The position numbers and the translations under genes were made by a program. The notes beneath the pieces were generated by a model that did not search any database, was not told where the DNA came from, and saw nothing but the letters and a program-made list of their open reading frames with translations. Source: Pedobacter borealis DSM 19626 (GTDB lineage Bacteria; Bacteroidota; Bacteroidia; Sphingobacteriales; Sphingobacteriaceae). Taken from it: DNA of 64,000 nucleotides. This document shows positions 1-9,216 of this stretch, in pieces (position 1 is the stretch's first letter; each line of letters opens with the position of its first letter). The stretch lies in contig NZ_JAUG01000009.1 of the NCBI RefSeq assembly GCF_000708285.2, forward strand, positions 1 to 64,000, in the 5' to 3' direction.

Positions 1-56
1 GAAGAATTATCAGAGAAAAGTTAAAAGCGATTTCCCTGGAATATATAAGACATTCT

Positions 57-64
57 TATCTTTA
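57..64 (+). promoter_or_regulatory. putative -7 promoter box (TATCTTTA)
   Basis: One mismatch from the Bacteroidota -7 consensus TAnnTTTG, 15 bases before the ATG at 80. It supports transcription of the small gene from here rather than read-through, although the reading frame is open back to the window edge. Confidence 0.35.
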
Positions 65-79
65 CATTATAATTTAATT

Positions 80-436
80 ATGAACATGAGTTTTTCTAAA
101 GCAGACAACAAAGTTGCCAGAAAGTTATTCGAGGTAGCTTTACAACGGGAACTAAAAAAAGAAATGCAGGTATTCTCCGAAATTTTAGACCAATGGAAAA
201 AACAACAGCCTGAAGATAATAGGGACGATTATTATAAAATTTTTACCGCTGTAACAGATTTCGATAAACACATCGCCAGAAGATACGACGGGCTTAGAAA
301 TTCATGGTTTTTAGATACTGTAATTGCTATGCTTGTAGATAAAATCATTACACCAGCTGATTTAGAAGATTTTTCGGAAGAGGCAAAAAGTGAAATATCG
401 AGGGGACTCAAATTTAGGGAAGAAAATGAACTATAA
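80..436 (+). CDS. uncharacterised small helical protein
   Basis: This is a 118-residue soluble protein that I do not recognise. It is highly charged (many Lys/Glu/Asp), has no signal peptide, no membrane segment and no cysteines, and looks mostly alpha-helical. The first ATG at 80 (MNMSF) was taken as the start and the second at 86 is possible. The frame stays open upstream to base 2, so a longer protein starting outside the window cannot be excluded. The promoter-like box at 57-64 argues for the internal start. It stands alone, with a repeat-bearing spacer after it. No function is proposed. Confidence 0.55.
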   Translation: MNMSFSKADNKVARKLFEVALQRELKKEMQVFSEILDQWKKQQPEDNRDDYYKIFTAVTDFDKHIARRYDGLRNSWFLDTVIAMLVDKIITPADLEDFSEEAKSEISRGLKFREENEL

Positions 437-493
437 ATAAGTCCAAATTCAGGAGAGATAGAGTTCTGAGTTTACATGATAAAAGAATTGCCA

Positions 494-543
494 TTAATTC
501 TGTGTCGCTCTGTGAGCTTTCTCGGTGAACGCTGTGGTTAAAC
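494..543. repeat. dispersed repeat, CTCTGTG...GCTGTGGTTAAA type
   Basis: This segment of CTGTG-containing words ends in GCTGTGGTTAAAC. A closely related copy ends at 3507, between proB and proA, and part of the reverse complement appears at 62261-62303. All three are intergenic. It lies in the 194-base spacer between the first two genes, which otherwise holds nothing recognisable. Confidence 0.6.
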
Positions 544-630
544 AATAATTAAAAAATTACGCTTGATTGTTTAAAAATCCCATCATTTATATTACTTTAC
601 GGCTAAAGAACTTACGCGATAGATAAGAAG

Positions 631-2013
631 ATGAAGTTAACGTTTTGGGGCGCAGCACAACAGGTAACAGGGAGTATGCACCTGCTAGAAGTTGGACATT
701 ATAAAATACTGATAGATTGTGGATTAGATTATGAGAAGGAAACCTACCAGGAAGAAAACCAGCAATTCCCTTTCGATCCGGCAAGCATAAACCTGGTAAT
801 TTTAACTCATGCCCATGTCGATCACTCTGGTAATTTACCTACATTGGTTCGATTGGGTTTTGAAGGTCAGGTGCTCTGTACACCACCAACAGCCGATCTT
901 ACATCGATACTATTATTCGATTCTGTAGAACTTTTCTTAAGGAAGGCCGGCCGAAAACCCAGAACTAAACGCGGCAATTTTAGCGGACCAAAACCTTTGT
1001 ACCTGCACAAACATGTAATGGATACGATCGATCGTTTTGTAACCATTGCATTTAACAATCCTTTCAAGATCAACGGTGATATTAGTCTAACATTTGTGCC
1101 TGTTGGCCACCTACTTGGTGCCGCGGCAGCTATTTTAACCATCAATGACGATGGCGTAGAGAAGAAAATTGCTTTTACAGGCGACATTGGCAGAGAGAAC
1201 TACCCCGTATTGGTTAACCCTGAGCCGCTGCCACAGGTTGACTACCTGGTAAGTGAAGCAACCTATGGCGGGAGGATGCACACCAAAGACCAGACCTTAG
1301 AGGAAAGATTGGTTCAGGAAATTACCGAAGCCTGCATTAAAAGCCCTGGGCGATTGATTATTCCTGCATTTAGCATTGGCCGTACGCAATCGTTGGTATT
1401 TGCCTTAAACCAGATTTTCACCAAAAAACTGTTGCCACCTATTCAGATTTTTGTAGATAGTCCCATGGCCATCCAAGCTACCGAGGTTTACCGCAAACAC
1501 CATAACCTGGTAAATCAGGAAGCGAAAGATTTTTACCAGACCATGGGCGATGAATTTGAATTTGAGCATCTGGCTTACGTTCAAACAATGAAAGAAAGTA
1601 AAGATGTTTCCAATTATTTCGATCCTTGTATCATTATTTCTTCTGCAGGCATGTTAGAAGGTGGGCGGATCCAGGATCACTTGTACTACAACATTCAGAA
1701 CTATTATTGCACCATTCTTTTTATTGGCTACTGCGCCAAAGGAACACTCGGTTACAAGCTATTAAGCGGGGCACCTATTGTCCGCATTAAAGACCGGGAA
1801 ATGATGGTTTACGCCACGATACACCAAACTGATCTGCTCAGTGGCCATGGCGATCATAACGATTTAGTGAAAACAATTAAACAGACAGGGCAGCCCAAAA
1901 AAGTTTTCTTGGTTCATGGTGAAGATAAAAGCCTCAAAAGTTTATCATTGGCTTTACAAGAAGATGGCTTTAATGTTGCCGTGCCAGAAAGAGGAGAGGT
2001 TTTTGAGTTATAG
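631..2013 (+). CDS. beta-CASP family metallo-beta-lactamase-fold hydrolase
   Basis: 460 residues. The N-terminal metallo-beta-lactamase fold carries the zinc motif HAHVDH at residues 60-65, a further His at 160 in GHLLGAA, and Asp185 in FTGDIG. The middle is a beta-CASP domain, with SSAGMLEGGR and the C-terminal GHGDHND segment that supplies the last metal ligands. Members of this family (CPSF73-like/YsH1 type) are predicted nucleases acting on RNA, and the length is usual for the bacterial single-protein form. Substrate and physiological role cannot be read from sequence. It is monocistronic and convergent with proA. Confidence 0.88.
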   Translation: MKLTFWGAAQQVTGSMHLLEVGHYKILIDCGLDYEKETYQEENQQFPFDPASINLVILTHAHVDHSGNLPTLVRLGFEGQVLCTPPTADLTSILLFDSVELFLRKAGRKPRTKRGNFSGPKPLYLHKHVMDTIDRFVTIAFNNPFKINGDISLTFVPVGHLLGAAAAILTINDDGVEKKIAFTGDIGRENYPVLVNPEPLPQVDYLVSEATYGGRMHTKDQTLEERLVQEITEACIKSPGRLIIPAFSIGRTQSLVFALNQIFTKKLLPPIQIFVDSPMAIQATEVYRKHHNLVNQEAKDFYQTMGDEFEFEHLAYVQTMKESKDVSNYFDPCIIISSAGMLEGGRIQDHLYYNIQNYYCTILFIGYCAKGTLGYKLLSGAPIVRIKDREMMVYATIHQTDLLSGHGDHNDLVKTIKQTGQPKKVFLVHGEDKSLKSLSLALQEDGFNVAVPERGEVFEL

Positions 2014-2046
2014 GTTGTTCATTGGGTCAATAGTCCATGGTCTTTT

Positions 2047-2088
2047 GGATCATAGTTGATGGCCATCACGGCTAATAAACTATGATCC
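2047..2088. repeat. inverted repeat between convergent genes
   Basis: Arms of 11 bases (GGATCATAGTT and AACTATGATCC) flank a loop that itself contains the palindrome GATGGCCATC. No T-run follows, so it is not a typical terminator, but it lies between the convergent beta-CASP and proA genes. A half copy of the GTCAT-type repeat follows at 2110-2135. Confidence 0.6.
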
Positions 2089-2109
2089 ATTAACCATCAA
2101 CCAAAAAAG

Positions 2110-2135
2110 AGATTCTTCGCTACGCTCAGAATGAC
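2110..2135. repeat. half copy of the GTCAT/ATGAC palindromic repeat family
   Basis: The segment reads agattcttcgc...cagaatgac and matches the right arms of the repeats ending at 9162 and 62360. The left arm is missing here. Confidence 0.55.
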
Positions 2136-2145
2136 AATAAATCTA

Positions 2146-3393
2146 TCATCCACGTACTTGCCCGTCACCTCTTACCACCCATTTATAACTGGTTAATTCT
2201 TCCAGCCCCATTGGTCCGCGGGCATGGAGTTTTTGTGTGCTGATACCAATTTCAGCACCAAGGCCAAACTGTGCACCATCCGTAAATCCGGTAGAAGCAT
2301 TGGCATAAACCGCAGCAGCATCTACTTCGTTTAAAAATTGGGCAATATTAGCGGCATCTTCAGAAATAATGGCTTCGCTATGTTTAGAGCTATAATCGGC
2401 AATGTGGTTCAAAGCTTCAGCTAAATCAGCCACTACTTTAACAGCTAGCTTTAACGATAAAAACTCCGTGCCAAAATGTTCTGGCCTAGCCTGATTTAAC
2501 AATTGTTCAGGATAAGAAGCTTTTAATAGCTCAAAACTTTTTTCATCAGCATATAACTCAACATCACCATCAGCTAGGGGAGATAAAAGAGCAGCCAGAT
2601 CATTAAGCCGATTTTGATTAATTAGTACACAGTCAAGCGAATTACAAACACTTACCCTTCTGGTTTTTGCATTAAAAATAATTGCTTTGCCTTTCTCTAG
2701 ATCGCCCGTCTCGTCAAAATAAGTATGTACAATCCCAGCTCCGGTTTCAATAACAGGGATTTTACTGTTTTCGCGAACGTAATTAATTAACGATTGACTT
2801 CCCCTCGGGATCAAAACATCTACAAAACCTCTTGCGTTCAATAGAGCTTCGGTTGCGGCTCTTTCGGCTGGCAATAGGGTTAAAACATTGCGATTGATTT
2901 TATGCTTATCCAAAACCTCGTGTATCACCTTTGCGATAGCCAGATTCGAAAATTCAGCATCACTGCCTCCTTTAAGCACAGCAACGTTTCCAGTTTTAAA
3001 ACAGAGCGAAAATACATCAGCAGTAACATTTGGACGCGCTTCGTAAATCACACCTACAACACCTAAAGGCACACTAACTTTTTGTATATGAAGTTGGTTT
3101 TCCAGCGTTTTATCTGAGAGAATTTTACCCAATGGGCTACTTAAACCTGCAACATTTCGAAGATCGTTCGCAACATCAGCAATGCGCGTTGCACTCAACT
3201 TTAGCCTGTCGTATTTGGGATCTTCGATAGGCATTTTGGCTAAATCTTTTACATTTTCAGCAAGAATTAATGCTGTATTGGCGACCAAAGCCTCAGCCAG
3301 ATCTCTTAGAACTGCATCTGTCGTTTCTTTACCAAGGCTAACCAGGGTACGACTTGCTTGTTTTGCCTTTTCGAAGTATTGTTTATAATCCAT
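2146..3393 (-). CDS. proA: gamma-glutamyl phosphate reductase ProA
   Basis: 415 residues, the full length for the family. ProA reduces gamma-glutamyl phosphate with NADPH to glutamate semialdehyde, the second step of proline synthesis. The aldehyde-dehydrogenase fold is visible with YEARPNVTAD near 117-126, KGGSDA for cofactor binding near 141-146, and the catalytic cysteine C250 in RRVSVCNSLD. The C-terminus has the conserved LHARGPMGLEELTSYKW block. It lies downstream of proB on the same strand with a 115-base gap containing a dispersed repeat, so the pair forms a probable proBA unit. Confidence 0.97.
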   Translation of the reverse strand: MDYKQYFEKAKQASRTLVSLGKETTDAVLRDLAEALVANTALILAENVKDLAKMPIEDPKYDRLKLSATRIADVANDLRNVAGLSSPLGKILSDKTLENQLHIQKVSVPLGVVGVIYEARPNVTADVFSLCFKTGNVAVLKGGSDAEFSNLAIAKVIHEVLDKHKINRNVLTLLPAERAATEALLNARGFVDVLIPRGSQSLINYVRENSKIPVIETGAGIVHTYFDETGDLEKGKAIIFNAKTRRVSVCNSLDCVLINQNRLNDLAALLSPLADGDVELYADEKSFELLKASYPEQLLNQARPEHFGTEFLSLKLAVKVVADLAEALNHIADYSSKHSEAIISEDAANIAQFLNEVDAAAVYANASTGFTDGAQFGLGAEIGISTQKLHARGPMGLEELTSYKWVVRGDGQVRG

Positions 3394-3406
3394 TTTGTCC
3401 TTTTTC

Positions 3407-3507
3407 TACCACAGAGGCCGCCAAGCATTACACAGAGGAAAGAGAGAGAATTTGATTAACTCTGTGTCCCTCTGTGATTTTTTCTCTGTGTGCGCTGTGG
3501 TTAAACC
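3407..3507. repeat. dispersed CTGTG-type repeat between proB and proA
   Basis: An imperfect inverted repeat: TACCACAGAGG at the left and CTCTGTG...GCTGTGGTTAAA at the right. It matches the repeat at 494-543 and, in reverse, 62261-62303. It fills nearly all of the proB-proA spacer. Confidence 0.65.
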
Positions 3508-3508
3508 T

Positions 3509-4588
3509 TTAAATAGCCGAGTAAAAATAATCGTAATGTACCAGCGCTTTCTGTTTCTTCTGTCCGATGCGTTCTCTCGCTTTATCTGATCCGTATTCCG
3601 CTATTCCCAATCCTATAAGGTTATTTTCTTCGTCAATAATTTTAATAATATCGCCTTTTAAAAAGTCTGTTTGTATTTCGACAATCCCTACGGGCAATAA
3701 ACTGGTGGCTTTACCGGAGGTTAATACCGTTTTTGCGCCATCGTTTAATTTCACAATGCCTGTTGCGGCAGTTTCAGAGTGGGCAATCCATTTTTTCTTG
3801 CCCGATTTACTTTTTTCGGGAACAAAGCGCGTATGCACCAGTTCATTGTTTAGCAAAGAAGTGAGCACATCATCTTGCGTTCCGTTGGCAATATGGACTG
3901 TGATGCCCAGTTTTGCTACTTTTTGTGCCATGGTCGATTTAGTGATCATACCGCCACGGCCAAATTGCGATTTACCCGTTTGGATAAAGGACGCTAGGTT
4001 AGCAACCGAGCCATTAATTTCCTCAATAACAGCCGATCCTTCAATTTTCGGATCACCATTGTAAATCCCGTTTACATTCGATAGGATAATCAAGGCGTCA
4101 GCATTTAACATCGAAGCAATTAATCCAGCCAGTTCATCATTATCGGTAAACATCAGTTCAGTAACCGAAACTACATCGTTTTCATTCACCACAGGAATTA
4201 CCTCATTTTGAAGCAAAATCTGTAAGCAGTTTTTCATGTTTAAATAATGTGCCCGGTCACGGAAATCTTCTTTGGTAACCAAAACCTGTGCACATTGAAT
4301 TTCATGTGCTGCAAAAAAATTAGCGTAGGTATTAATCAGTTTAACCTGACCAATGGCTGCTAATAATTGTCGGGTAGTTACAGCATCTTGTTTTTCAGAT
4401 ACCTTGATCAAACTTCTGCCTGATGCTACCGCACCCGAAGAAACCAAAATAACCTCAATACCAAGTTTTTTTATATCGGCCAGTTGATTCACAAGGTGTT
4501 TAATCCTTGCTTCATCAGGTAACCCATTCGCCTGTGTAATTACATTCGAACCAACTTTAACAACTATTTTTTTGTACCCTAATTTCAT
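3509..4588 (-). CDS. proB: glutamate 5-kinase ProB, with PUA domain
   Basis: ProB phosphorylates glutamate with ATP, the first and feedback-controlled step of proline synthesis. The amino-acid-kinase domain starts at KIVVKVGSNVIT and includes ILVSSGAVASG, VNENDVVS and FGRGGMITK motifs. The last ~90 residues, beginning KKKWIAHSE, form the PUA domain seen in the long bacterial type. I chose the ATG at 4588 (MKLGYKK) because the upstream ATG at 4600 only adds MKII. ProB precedes proA on the minus strand, consistent with a proBA operon. Confidence 0.95.
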   Translation of the reverse strand: MKLGYKKIVVKVGSNVITQANGLPDEARIKHLVNQLADIKKLGIEVILVSSGAVASGRSLIKVSEKQDAVTTRQLLAAIGQVKLINTYANFFAAHEIQCAQVLVTKEDFRDRAHYLNMKNCLQILLQNEVIPVVNENDVVSVTELMFTDNDELAGLIASMLNADALIILSNVNGIYNGDPKIEGSAVIEEINGSVANLASFIQTGKSQFGRGGMITKSTMAQKVAKLGITVHIANGTQDDVLTSLLNNELVHTRFVPEKSKSGKKKWIAHSETAATGIVKLNDGAKTVLTSGKATSLLPVGIVEIQTDFLKGDIIKIIDEENNLIGLGIAEYGSDKARERIGQKKQKALVHYDYFYSAI

Positions 4589-4795
4589 TATTATTTTCAA
4601 GCAATTTGATGTGGCAATTTACCATCAATTTTTCTAATTCAGATGATTATCTATGGGCATAATGGATTTTTACAAAAATAGTAATGAGGAGAAGTCCCGA
4701 GTCGGAAGCCCTCAGTCTTGAATCCACATATCAATGAATAATAATCAATCTTCAAGCATATGCGATTTTCTTTCTGCATTATATCTACAAATGAA

Positions 4796-4935
4796 CCAAT
4801 GACAAATGAACTATTGAACCAATTAGTTTGGAGCCAATTAACCGATTTAACCAGTTAACCGCAACGTTACCAATGAACAAATGACAAGTGAACTACTGAA
4901 CCAATCGCTAATGAATTATTGAACTAATTCACTAA
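4796..4935. repeat. degenerate direct repeats before the prolyl oligopeptidase gene
   Basis: The 360-base spacer between proB and the peptidase gene holds repeated short words: ACCAATGACAAATGAACTA, AACCAGTTAACCG and ATGAACAAATGACAAGTGAA, spaced irregularly. The word AACCAGTTAACCGATTTA recurs near 14523-14540. I see no gene in the spacer. The upstream part (4620-4795) is featureless AT-rich DNA. Confidence 0.5.
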
Positions 4936-4962
4936 ATTGCATTCACCCTAACTCAAACCACT

Positions 4963-7113
4963 ATGAAACGTATCTTACCAGGCATAATATTGCTCAGTGC
5001 AATTACGGCTTGTAACCATCCTCAAAAGCAAGAAATGAAAGCAATTAAATGGCCCGATGCCAAGGCTCCTATAGCAGAGATTATTCCGCATAAAAGAACA
5101 ATACATGGCGATACCGTGGTAGATAACTACTATTGGATGATTGATTACTTTAAAAAAGGTCCTGATAGTACAAAGGTTGTCGATTATTTAAAGGCCGAAA
5201 ACACCTATCTGAACACGATGATGAAAAGTACAGATCAGTTTCAGGCCGATCTGTTTAAAGAAATGAAAGGTAGGATTAAAGAAAAAGACGAATCTGTTCC
5301 TGTTTTCAAAAATGGCTATTTCTATTACACGAGGACCGAAGATGGGCAACAGTATTTTAAGTATTGTCGTAAAAAAGGGAGCTTGTCAGCCACGGAGGAA
5401 ATACTGTTAGATGTAGATAAACTGGCAAAAGGCCATGCCTATTACAGCGCAACCGGATTTAGTGTTAGTCCCGACAATAAACTTTTAGCTTTTGGAGTAG
5501 ATCAGGTTTCGCGCCGCCAATACACCATCAATGTTAAAAATTTAGAAACCGGCGAAATGCTGAAAGATGCCATTACCAACAGCGAAGGTGGGGTAGCATG
5601 GGCGAATGACAATAAAACACTTTTCTATACTTCGAAAAACCCCATTACACTATTAAGTGAAAAAATTAAAAGACACACACTTGGCACCGATGCTAAGACA
5701 GATGCAGTTGTTTACAATGAAAAAGACAACAGCAACTATATTGGCGTGATGAAATCGAAAAACGGACGTTATATTTTTATTGGCTCGCAAGGGACATTGA
5801 CTGCTGAATACAGAATGATTGATGCCGATCATCCAGAGGCAGCGTTTAAAGTATTTTCGCCCCGCTCAAAAGATGTTTTATATGATATTTTAACCGTAGA
5901 TGATAAGTTTTACATCATAACCAACTGGAATGCCAAAAACTTCCGTTTGATGCAATGCCCGCTGGATAAAACAGAAAAAGAAAACTGGAAAGAGGTTATT
6001 CCAAACCGCAAAGATGTTTTACTCGAATATGGAGAAGAATTTAAAGACCATCTGGTATTATCAGAACGTAAAAATGGCTTAACCGAGCTACGCGTACTGA
6101 AGAAAGATGGTAGCGATTATTATATCAAGTTTGATGAACCTGTTTACGCTGCCGGTGTTGGCGCAAATCCAGAATATAACAGCAAAACACTGCGTTATTC
6201 GTACACCTCTCTAACCACACCAAACTCAGTTTACGATTACGACCTCGAGAAAAAGGATAAAAAACTAATGAAACAGCAGGAAGTTGTTGGTGGTTACGAT
6301 CCTAAAGATTATGCAACGGAACGCGTTTTCGCGACAGCAAAAGATGGCACAAAAATCCCAATTGCTTTGGTTTACAAAAAGGGGTTTGAAAAGAACGGCC
6401 ATGCACCATTGCTGCTTTACGCTTATGGATCTTATGGATCGAGTACAGACGCAAACTTCTCTTCACCAAGATTAAGCTTGTTAAACCGTGGCTTTGTTTT
6501 CGCCATTGCCAACATCCGCGGTGGACAAGAAATGGGACGCCAATGGTATGAAGACGGTAAATTGATGAAAAAGAAAAATACCTTTACCGATTTTATTTCA
6601 GCAGGTGAGTATCTTGTTGATCAGAAATATACTTCAAAAGGCCATTTGTATGCACATGGCGGTAGCGCAGGTGGTTTATTAATGGGCGCTGTGGCTAATA
6701 TGGCCCCCGATTTATGGAACGGTATTATTGCTGATGTTCCTTTTGTTGATGTAATTAACACCATGTTGGATGAAAGCATTCCATTAACGACCAACGAGTT
6801 CGACGAGTGGGGAAATCCGAAACAAAAAGCAGCTTACGATTATATGAAAAGCTACTCTCCTTATGAAAATGTAGAGAAAAAGGCCTATCCTAACATGTTG
6901 GTTACTACGGGTTTACACGATAGCCAGGTACAGTATTTCGAACCTGCTAAATGGGTAGCCAAATTAAGGGCGACCAAAACTGATAAGAATGTATTATTGC
7001 TTAAAACCAATATGGAATTTGGTCATGGCGGCGCGTCAGGCCGTTTCGATTATTTAAAAGATGTTTCGTTGCGCTGGGCGTTTTTATTCTCATTGGAGGG
7101 AATAACGAAATAA
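4963..7113 (+). CDS. secreted lipoprotein prolyl oligopeptidase (S9A)
   Basis: 716 residues. A lipoprotein signal peptide ends at SAITAC with Cys17 as the lipidation site, placing the enzyme in the periplasm or on the outer membrane. Residues ~75-420 form the seven-bladed propeller typical of S9A peptidases. The alpha/beta-hydrolase domain carries the Ser568 nucleophile in GGSAGG, Asp653 in GLHDSQ and His688 in FGHGGASGR. Such enzymes cut short peptides after proline (prolyl oligopeptidase) or basic residues (oligopeptidase B); sequence alone does not settle which. Alone on its strand, with a palindromic repeat after it. Confidence 0.92.
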   Translation: MKRILPGIILLSAITACNHPQKQEMKAIKWPDAKAPIAEIIPHKRTIHGDTVVDNYYWMIDYFKKGPDSTKVVDYLKAENTYLNTMMKSTDQFQADLFKEMKGRIKEKDESVPVFKNGYFYYTRTEDGQQYFKYCRKKGSLSATEEILLDVDKLAKGHAYYSATGFSVSPDNKLLAFGVDQVSRRQYTINVKNLETGEMLKDAITNSEGGVAWANDNKTLFYTSKNPITLLSEKIKRHTLGTDAKTDAVVYNEKDNSNYIGVMKSKNGRYIFIGSQGTLTAEYRMIDADHPEAAFKVFSPRSKDVLYDILTVDDKFYIITNWNAKNFRLMQCPLDKTEKENWKEVIPNRKDVLLEYGEEFKDHLVLSERKNGLTELRVLKKDGSDYYIKFDEPVYAAGVGANPEYNSKTLRYSYTSLTTPNSVYDYDLEKKDKKLMKQQEVVGGYDPKDYATERVFATAKDGTKIPIALVYKKGFEKNGHAPLLLYAYGSYGSSTDANFSSPRLSLLNRGFVFAIANIRGGQEMGRQWYEDGKLMKKKNTFTDFISAGEYLVDQKYTSKGHLYAHGGSAGGLLMGAVANMAPDLWNGIIADVPFVDVINTMLDESIPLTTNEFDEWGNPKQKAAYDYMKSYSPYENVEKKAYPNMLVTTGLHDSQVQYFEPAKWVAKLRATKTDKNVLLLKTNMEFGHGGASGRFDYLKDVSLRWAFLFSLEGITK

Positions 7114-7126
7114 TTTTCAACAAATT

Positions 7127-7221
7127 CGTCATTGCAAGAAGGCTTTTTCAGCCGACGAAGCAATCTTAATGCGCACGCCGGTAACGATCGTTGTAAGATT
7201 GCTTTGTACCTCGCAATGACG
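7127..7221. repeat. palindromic repeat, GTCATTGC...GCAATGAC type
   Basis: The outer arms are CGTCATTGC (7127-7135) and GCAATGACG (7213-7221), and an inner pair is GAAGCAATCTTA with TAAGATTGCTTTG. It ends in GTCAT/ATGAC like the other palindromic repeats of this window. It follows the prolyl oligopeptidase stop codon directly. Confidence 0.8.
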
Positions 7222-7313
7222 ATACTTTTATTTAAATCTATATGCAGATCTCTCCACTGCGGTCGAGAGGACGGACTTTTAAAATAATCAATCAAAACTT
7301 ATAGCATCCCACA

Positions 7314-7766
7314 ATGAACACTAAACTAAAAACACTCCAAACCATCCACCTTGCTTTATGCGCTGGCGTTTTCCTCTTTGCATTAGTAACCATTTTTCTC
7401 AACCGCGAAATCATGTTTTTTGATGCCAACCCTAAAACCACTTCGCCTTTTAACCCAATATTTCCAATTATGGGATTGATCACCATCTCGGCGAGCATCT
7501 TTTTTCACAGAAACTTAATGGCAAAAATCGACAAAAAAGCTCCTGCCGATACAAAGATTAACATGTATCAAAGTGCGTTTATCATTAGTTCGGCAATGCT
7601 GGAAGGGGGTGCTCTTTTCAATATTGTTGGTTTTTTTATAACACATAACTCTTTCTTTTTAATATTTGGTGTTGCTAATTTTATTTTTTTGGTACTCAAA
7701 AGGCCAACTAAAGATAAATTGATTTCCGCTTTACAATTGCAATACCCAGATACAGAGGCTTTGTAA
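7314..7766 (+). CDS. four-helix membrane protein of unknown function
   Basis: 150 residues with four predicted membrane segments at about 9-28, 47-65, 88-108 and 113-128, a short charged loop (KIDKKAPADTK) between helices two and three, and a polar C-terminus. I do not recognise a family with a known role. It lies 26 bases before the M16 peptidase gene, but a promoter box at 7778-7785 suggests that gene is transcribed separately. Function unknown. Confidence 0.75.
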   Translation: MNTKLKTLQTIHLALCAGVFLFALVTIFLNREIMFFDANPKTTSPFNPIFPIMGLITISASIFFHRNLMAKIDKKAPADTKINMYQSAFIISSAMLEGGALFNIVGFFITHNSFFLIFGVANFIFLVLKRPTKDKLISALQLQYPDTEAL

Positions 7767-7777
7767 GCAATTAGCCT

Positions 7778-7785
7778 TATCTTTG
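7778..7785 (+). promoter_or_regulatory. -7 promoter box TATCTTTG for the M16 gene
   Basis: An exact match to TAnnTTTG, seven bases before the ATG at 7793. The expected transcription start would fall at or just before the start codon, so the mRNA may have almost no leader. Confidence 0.55.
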
Positions 7786-7792
7786 CCCCCCA

Positions 7793-9025
7793 ATGGAATA
7801 CAATGTTCACACTTTGCCAAACGGCATACGCTTACTGCATGTGCCCTCGGCCTCTGCCATATCTCACGCATGCATCATCGTCAACACAGGATCGCGCGAT
7901 GAGCCTGAAAACAAAGCGGGTTTAGCACACTTTATTGAGCATTTGATTTTTAAGCGTACCGAAAAACGGAGCACCAACCAGATATTAAATCGTTTGGAGA
8001 GTGTTGGGGCAGATCTAAATGCCTATACTACAAAAGAATACACCTGCGTGCACGCCTCCTTTTTAAATCCATATTTAGATAGAACATTAGATCTTTTCAA
8101 CGATATTCTGTTCCACTCAACATTTCCCGAAGAGGAAATGGATAAAGAAAAAAGTGTAATCCTGGATGAAATCTCTTCTTACCTCGATCAACCGGAAGAA
8201 GCCATTAATGATGACTTTGAGGATATGCTTTTCGCTGGCCATGCCCTGGGCAATAACATTTTGGGCACAACCGAATCCGTTCAGCATTTTACCAGGGAGG
8301 ATGTAATCAATTTCATAAAGGCCAATTACCGCACAAACGAAATTGTGGTAGCCGTTTTAGGCAATTACACCCTAAATAGTGTTGTAAATAAAGGGAGTAA
8401 ACATTTTGCTGATGTTGAAGAGAATAATCCAAACAAAGAAAGGGTTAAACCAGGTATAATCGCACAAAACAATACGACTATCTACAAGCCGATTATGCAG
8501 GCACACTGTATTTTAGGCAGGCAGGCCTATTCTACACACCAATCGCAAAAAGTACCTTTAATGCTATTGAACAATTACTTCGGCGGTAACGGAATGAGTT
8601 CGGTGTTAAACCTGCAGATCAGAGAGAAATACGGAATAGCCTATACCATCGAATCTAATTTCTCACCACTGAGCGATACAGGTATTTTTTCCATTTATTT
8701 TGGAACAGATAAAGAAAAGCAGGCCAAAGCACTCTCTTTAATCTTTAAGGAGATCAAAAAGCTCAGAGAACATCCTTTAAATGAATTGCAGTTACAAAAA
8801 GCCAAAAACAAATTTATCGGTCAGATTGCTTTGGGAGAGGAAAACAGGATCGGTTTAATCATTTCGATGGCTAAAAGCCTGATCGACCATAACAAAATCG
8901 ATTCTCTGGAAACTGTTTTTGAGAAAATAAATGCAGTTACCACCAAGCAAATGGCAGAAGTTACGGATGAGATTTTAAATATCGAGCAACTGAATATCTT
9001 TACTTTCTGCCCAATAGAGGAATAA
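7793..9025 (+). CDS. M16 family zinc peptidase (single M16 pair)
   Basis: 410 residues, matching the short bacterial processing-peptidase type with one active and one inactive half. The inverted zinc motif HFIEH is at residues 46-50, and the third ligand Glu127 lies in VILDEISS, 77 residues on from H50. The C-terminal half contains the usual LREKYGIAY-like segment (QIREKYGIAYTIES). No signal peptide is visible, so it appears cytoplasmic. Substrates are unknown. The start codon follows a perfect -7 box by seven bases. Confidence 0.92.
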   Translation: MEYNVHTLPNGIRLLHVPSASAISHACIIVNTGSRDEPENKAGLAHFIEHLIFKRTEKRSTNQILNRLESVGADLNAYTTKEYTCVHASFLNPYLDRTLDLFNDILFHSTFPEEEMDKEKSVILDEISSYLDQPEEAINDDFEDMLFAGHALGNNILGTTESVQHFTREDVINFIKANYRTNEIVVAVLGNYTLNSVVNKGSKHFADVEENNPNKERVKPGIIAQNNTTIYKPIMQAHCILGRQAYSTHQSQKVPLMLLNNYFGGNGMSSVLNLQIREKYGIAYTIESNFSPLSDTGIFSIYFGTDKEKQAKALSLIFKEIKKLREHPLNELQLQKAKNKFIGQIALGEENRIGLIISMAKSLIDHNKIDSLETVFEKINAVTTKQMAEVTDEILNIEQLNIFTFCPIEE

Positions 9026-9050
9026 TTCTTATTTTTGTGAAGAATTTGCT

Positions 9051-9162
9051 GTCATACTGAGGCACGAAGTATCTCACCCGATCAGCAGTTCAAGCAAATA
9101 TAGCAGCAACTTGTTTAGCCAGAATTGCCATGTTAGAGATTCTTCATTGCATTCAGAATGAC
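9051..9162. repeat. palindromic repeat, GTCATACTGAGGCACGAAGTAT copy
   Basis: The left end has the mini-hairpin ATACT-gaggcacga-AGTAT, and the right end reads TTCAGAATGAC. It occupies the spacer between the M16 gene and def. The mini-hairpin differs from copies at 22355 and 41825 by paired base changes. Confidence 0.75.
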
Positions 9163-9216
9163 AACCTTGCATACAATTAACAAGCTCAGATCGAGATCTG
9201 AAAAAAATATAATACA

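Noticed and set aside
7050-7295. 81-codon minus-strand frame after the prolyl oligopeptidase gene
   Set aside because: It is mostly a palindromic repeat plus antisense of the peptidase C-terminus.
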